Origin: Roseomonas mucosa | Lineage (GTDB): Bacteria > Pseudomonadota > Alphaproteobacteria > Acetobacterales > Acetobacteraceae | Assembly (NCBI GenBank): GCA_945878375.1 | Contig: CAMDWG010000027.1 | Coordinates: 1 to 34,347 of the forward strand | Direction of reading: 5' to 3' | Length of the DNA: 34,347 nucleotides | Part shown: positions 34,254-34,347 of the stretch, one piece after another | How positions within the stretch are numbered: position 1 is the first letter of the stretch | How the letters are laid out: each line of letters opens with the position of its first letter | Position numbers and translations under genes: made by a program | Notes under the pieces: generated by a model | What the model was told of the DNA's origin: nothing | What the model saw: the letters and a program-made list of their open reading frames with translations, nothing else | Database searches by the model: none

Positions 34254-34321
34254 TGGAAGGGCGGTCGGGCCCCCTGCCTAACCCTGCCTCTGGGAAGGCG
34301 GTCGCGCCCCCTCCCCAACCA
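34254..34321. repeat. Imperfect direct repeat upstream of dnaE2
   Basis: Two 31-base copies (34254-34284 and 34291-34321), offset by 37 bases, agree at 25 positions and share GGCGGTCG-GCCCCCT. They occupy the gap before the dnaE2 start, where no gene is visible. No LexA-type GTTC-n7-GTTC motif is seen here. Confidence 0.5.
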
Positions 34322-34332
34322 GCCTTCGGCGC

Positions 34333-34347
34333 AGCGGCACTGCCGCT
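34333..34347. repeat. Seven-base inverted repeat at the window edge
   Basis: AGCGGCA and TGCCGCT form a perfect palindrome around one base at the very end of the window. It may be the terminator stem of an upstream gene (an ImuB gene is often found there), but it cannot be judged without more sequence. Confidence 0.35.

Overview
The window is chromosomal DNA from a high-GC alphaproteobacterium, most likely an Acetobacteraceae/Roseomonas-type organism. This is inferred from the very high third-position GC, the alphaproteobacterial forms of the ribosomal proteins (long S5, long zinc-free S14), an alpha operon without rpsD, and accessory genes common in that group (Bug-type binding protein, DUF1028, DnaE2). 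The host assignment is inference, because no rRNA gene is present.

Region 1 (1-14.6 kb, + strand) is the tuf tail followed by an almost unbroken S10-spc-alpha superoperon: rpsJ, rplC, rplD, rplW, rplB, rpsS, rplV, rpsC, rplP, rpmC, rpsQ, rplN, rplX, rplE, rpsN, rpsH, rplF, rplR, rpsE, rpmD, rplO, secY, adk, rpsM, rpsK, rpoA, rplQ. It ends at a textbook intrinsic terminator. Genes are nearly end-to-end, except four longer gaps (before secY, rpsM, rpoA and rplQ) that each hold GC-rich hairpins. rplE carries an unusual Gly/Lys/Ala repeat extension.

Region 2 (14.7-17.4 kb) has a hotdog thioesterase on the - strand, possibly preceded by a small coupled ORF, and the divergent minCDE division-site operon.

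Region 3 (17.4-20.0 kb) is the accessory island. It contains a decayed fragment resembling the N-terminus of 4-hydroxybenzoate 3-monooxygenase, then on the - strand a Hint-domain protein, a small multi-pass membrane protein, and the C-terminal stub of a type I secretion-like ABC transporter broken by an in-frame stop. The middle of this island is strikingly AT-rich, and base composition flips back to host-like at the start of the Hint domain. This is the best candidate for an undescribed modular system.

Region 4 (20.0-29.3 kb) is metabolic and envelope genes: an oxidoreductase, an MFS transporter and a DUF1028 protein (- strand operon); a divergent Bug-family solute-binding protein; a methyltransferase and an L-2-haloacid dehalogenase (- strand); then an SDR, an L,D-transpeptidase and a DUF882/MepK-like peptidase coupled on the + strand.

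Region 5 (29.4-34.3 kb, - strand) has an error-prone polymerase DnaE2 interrupted by a one-base frameshift in a G run, then a Fur-box-like operator overlapping a promoter for an unknown CxxC protein and a shortened MFS transporter.
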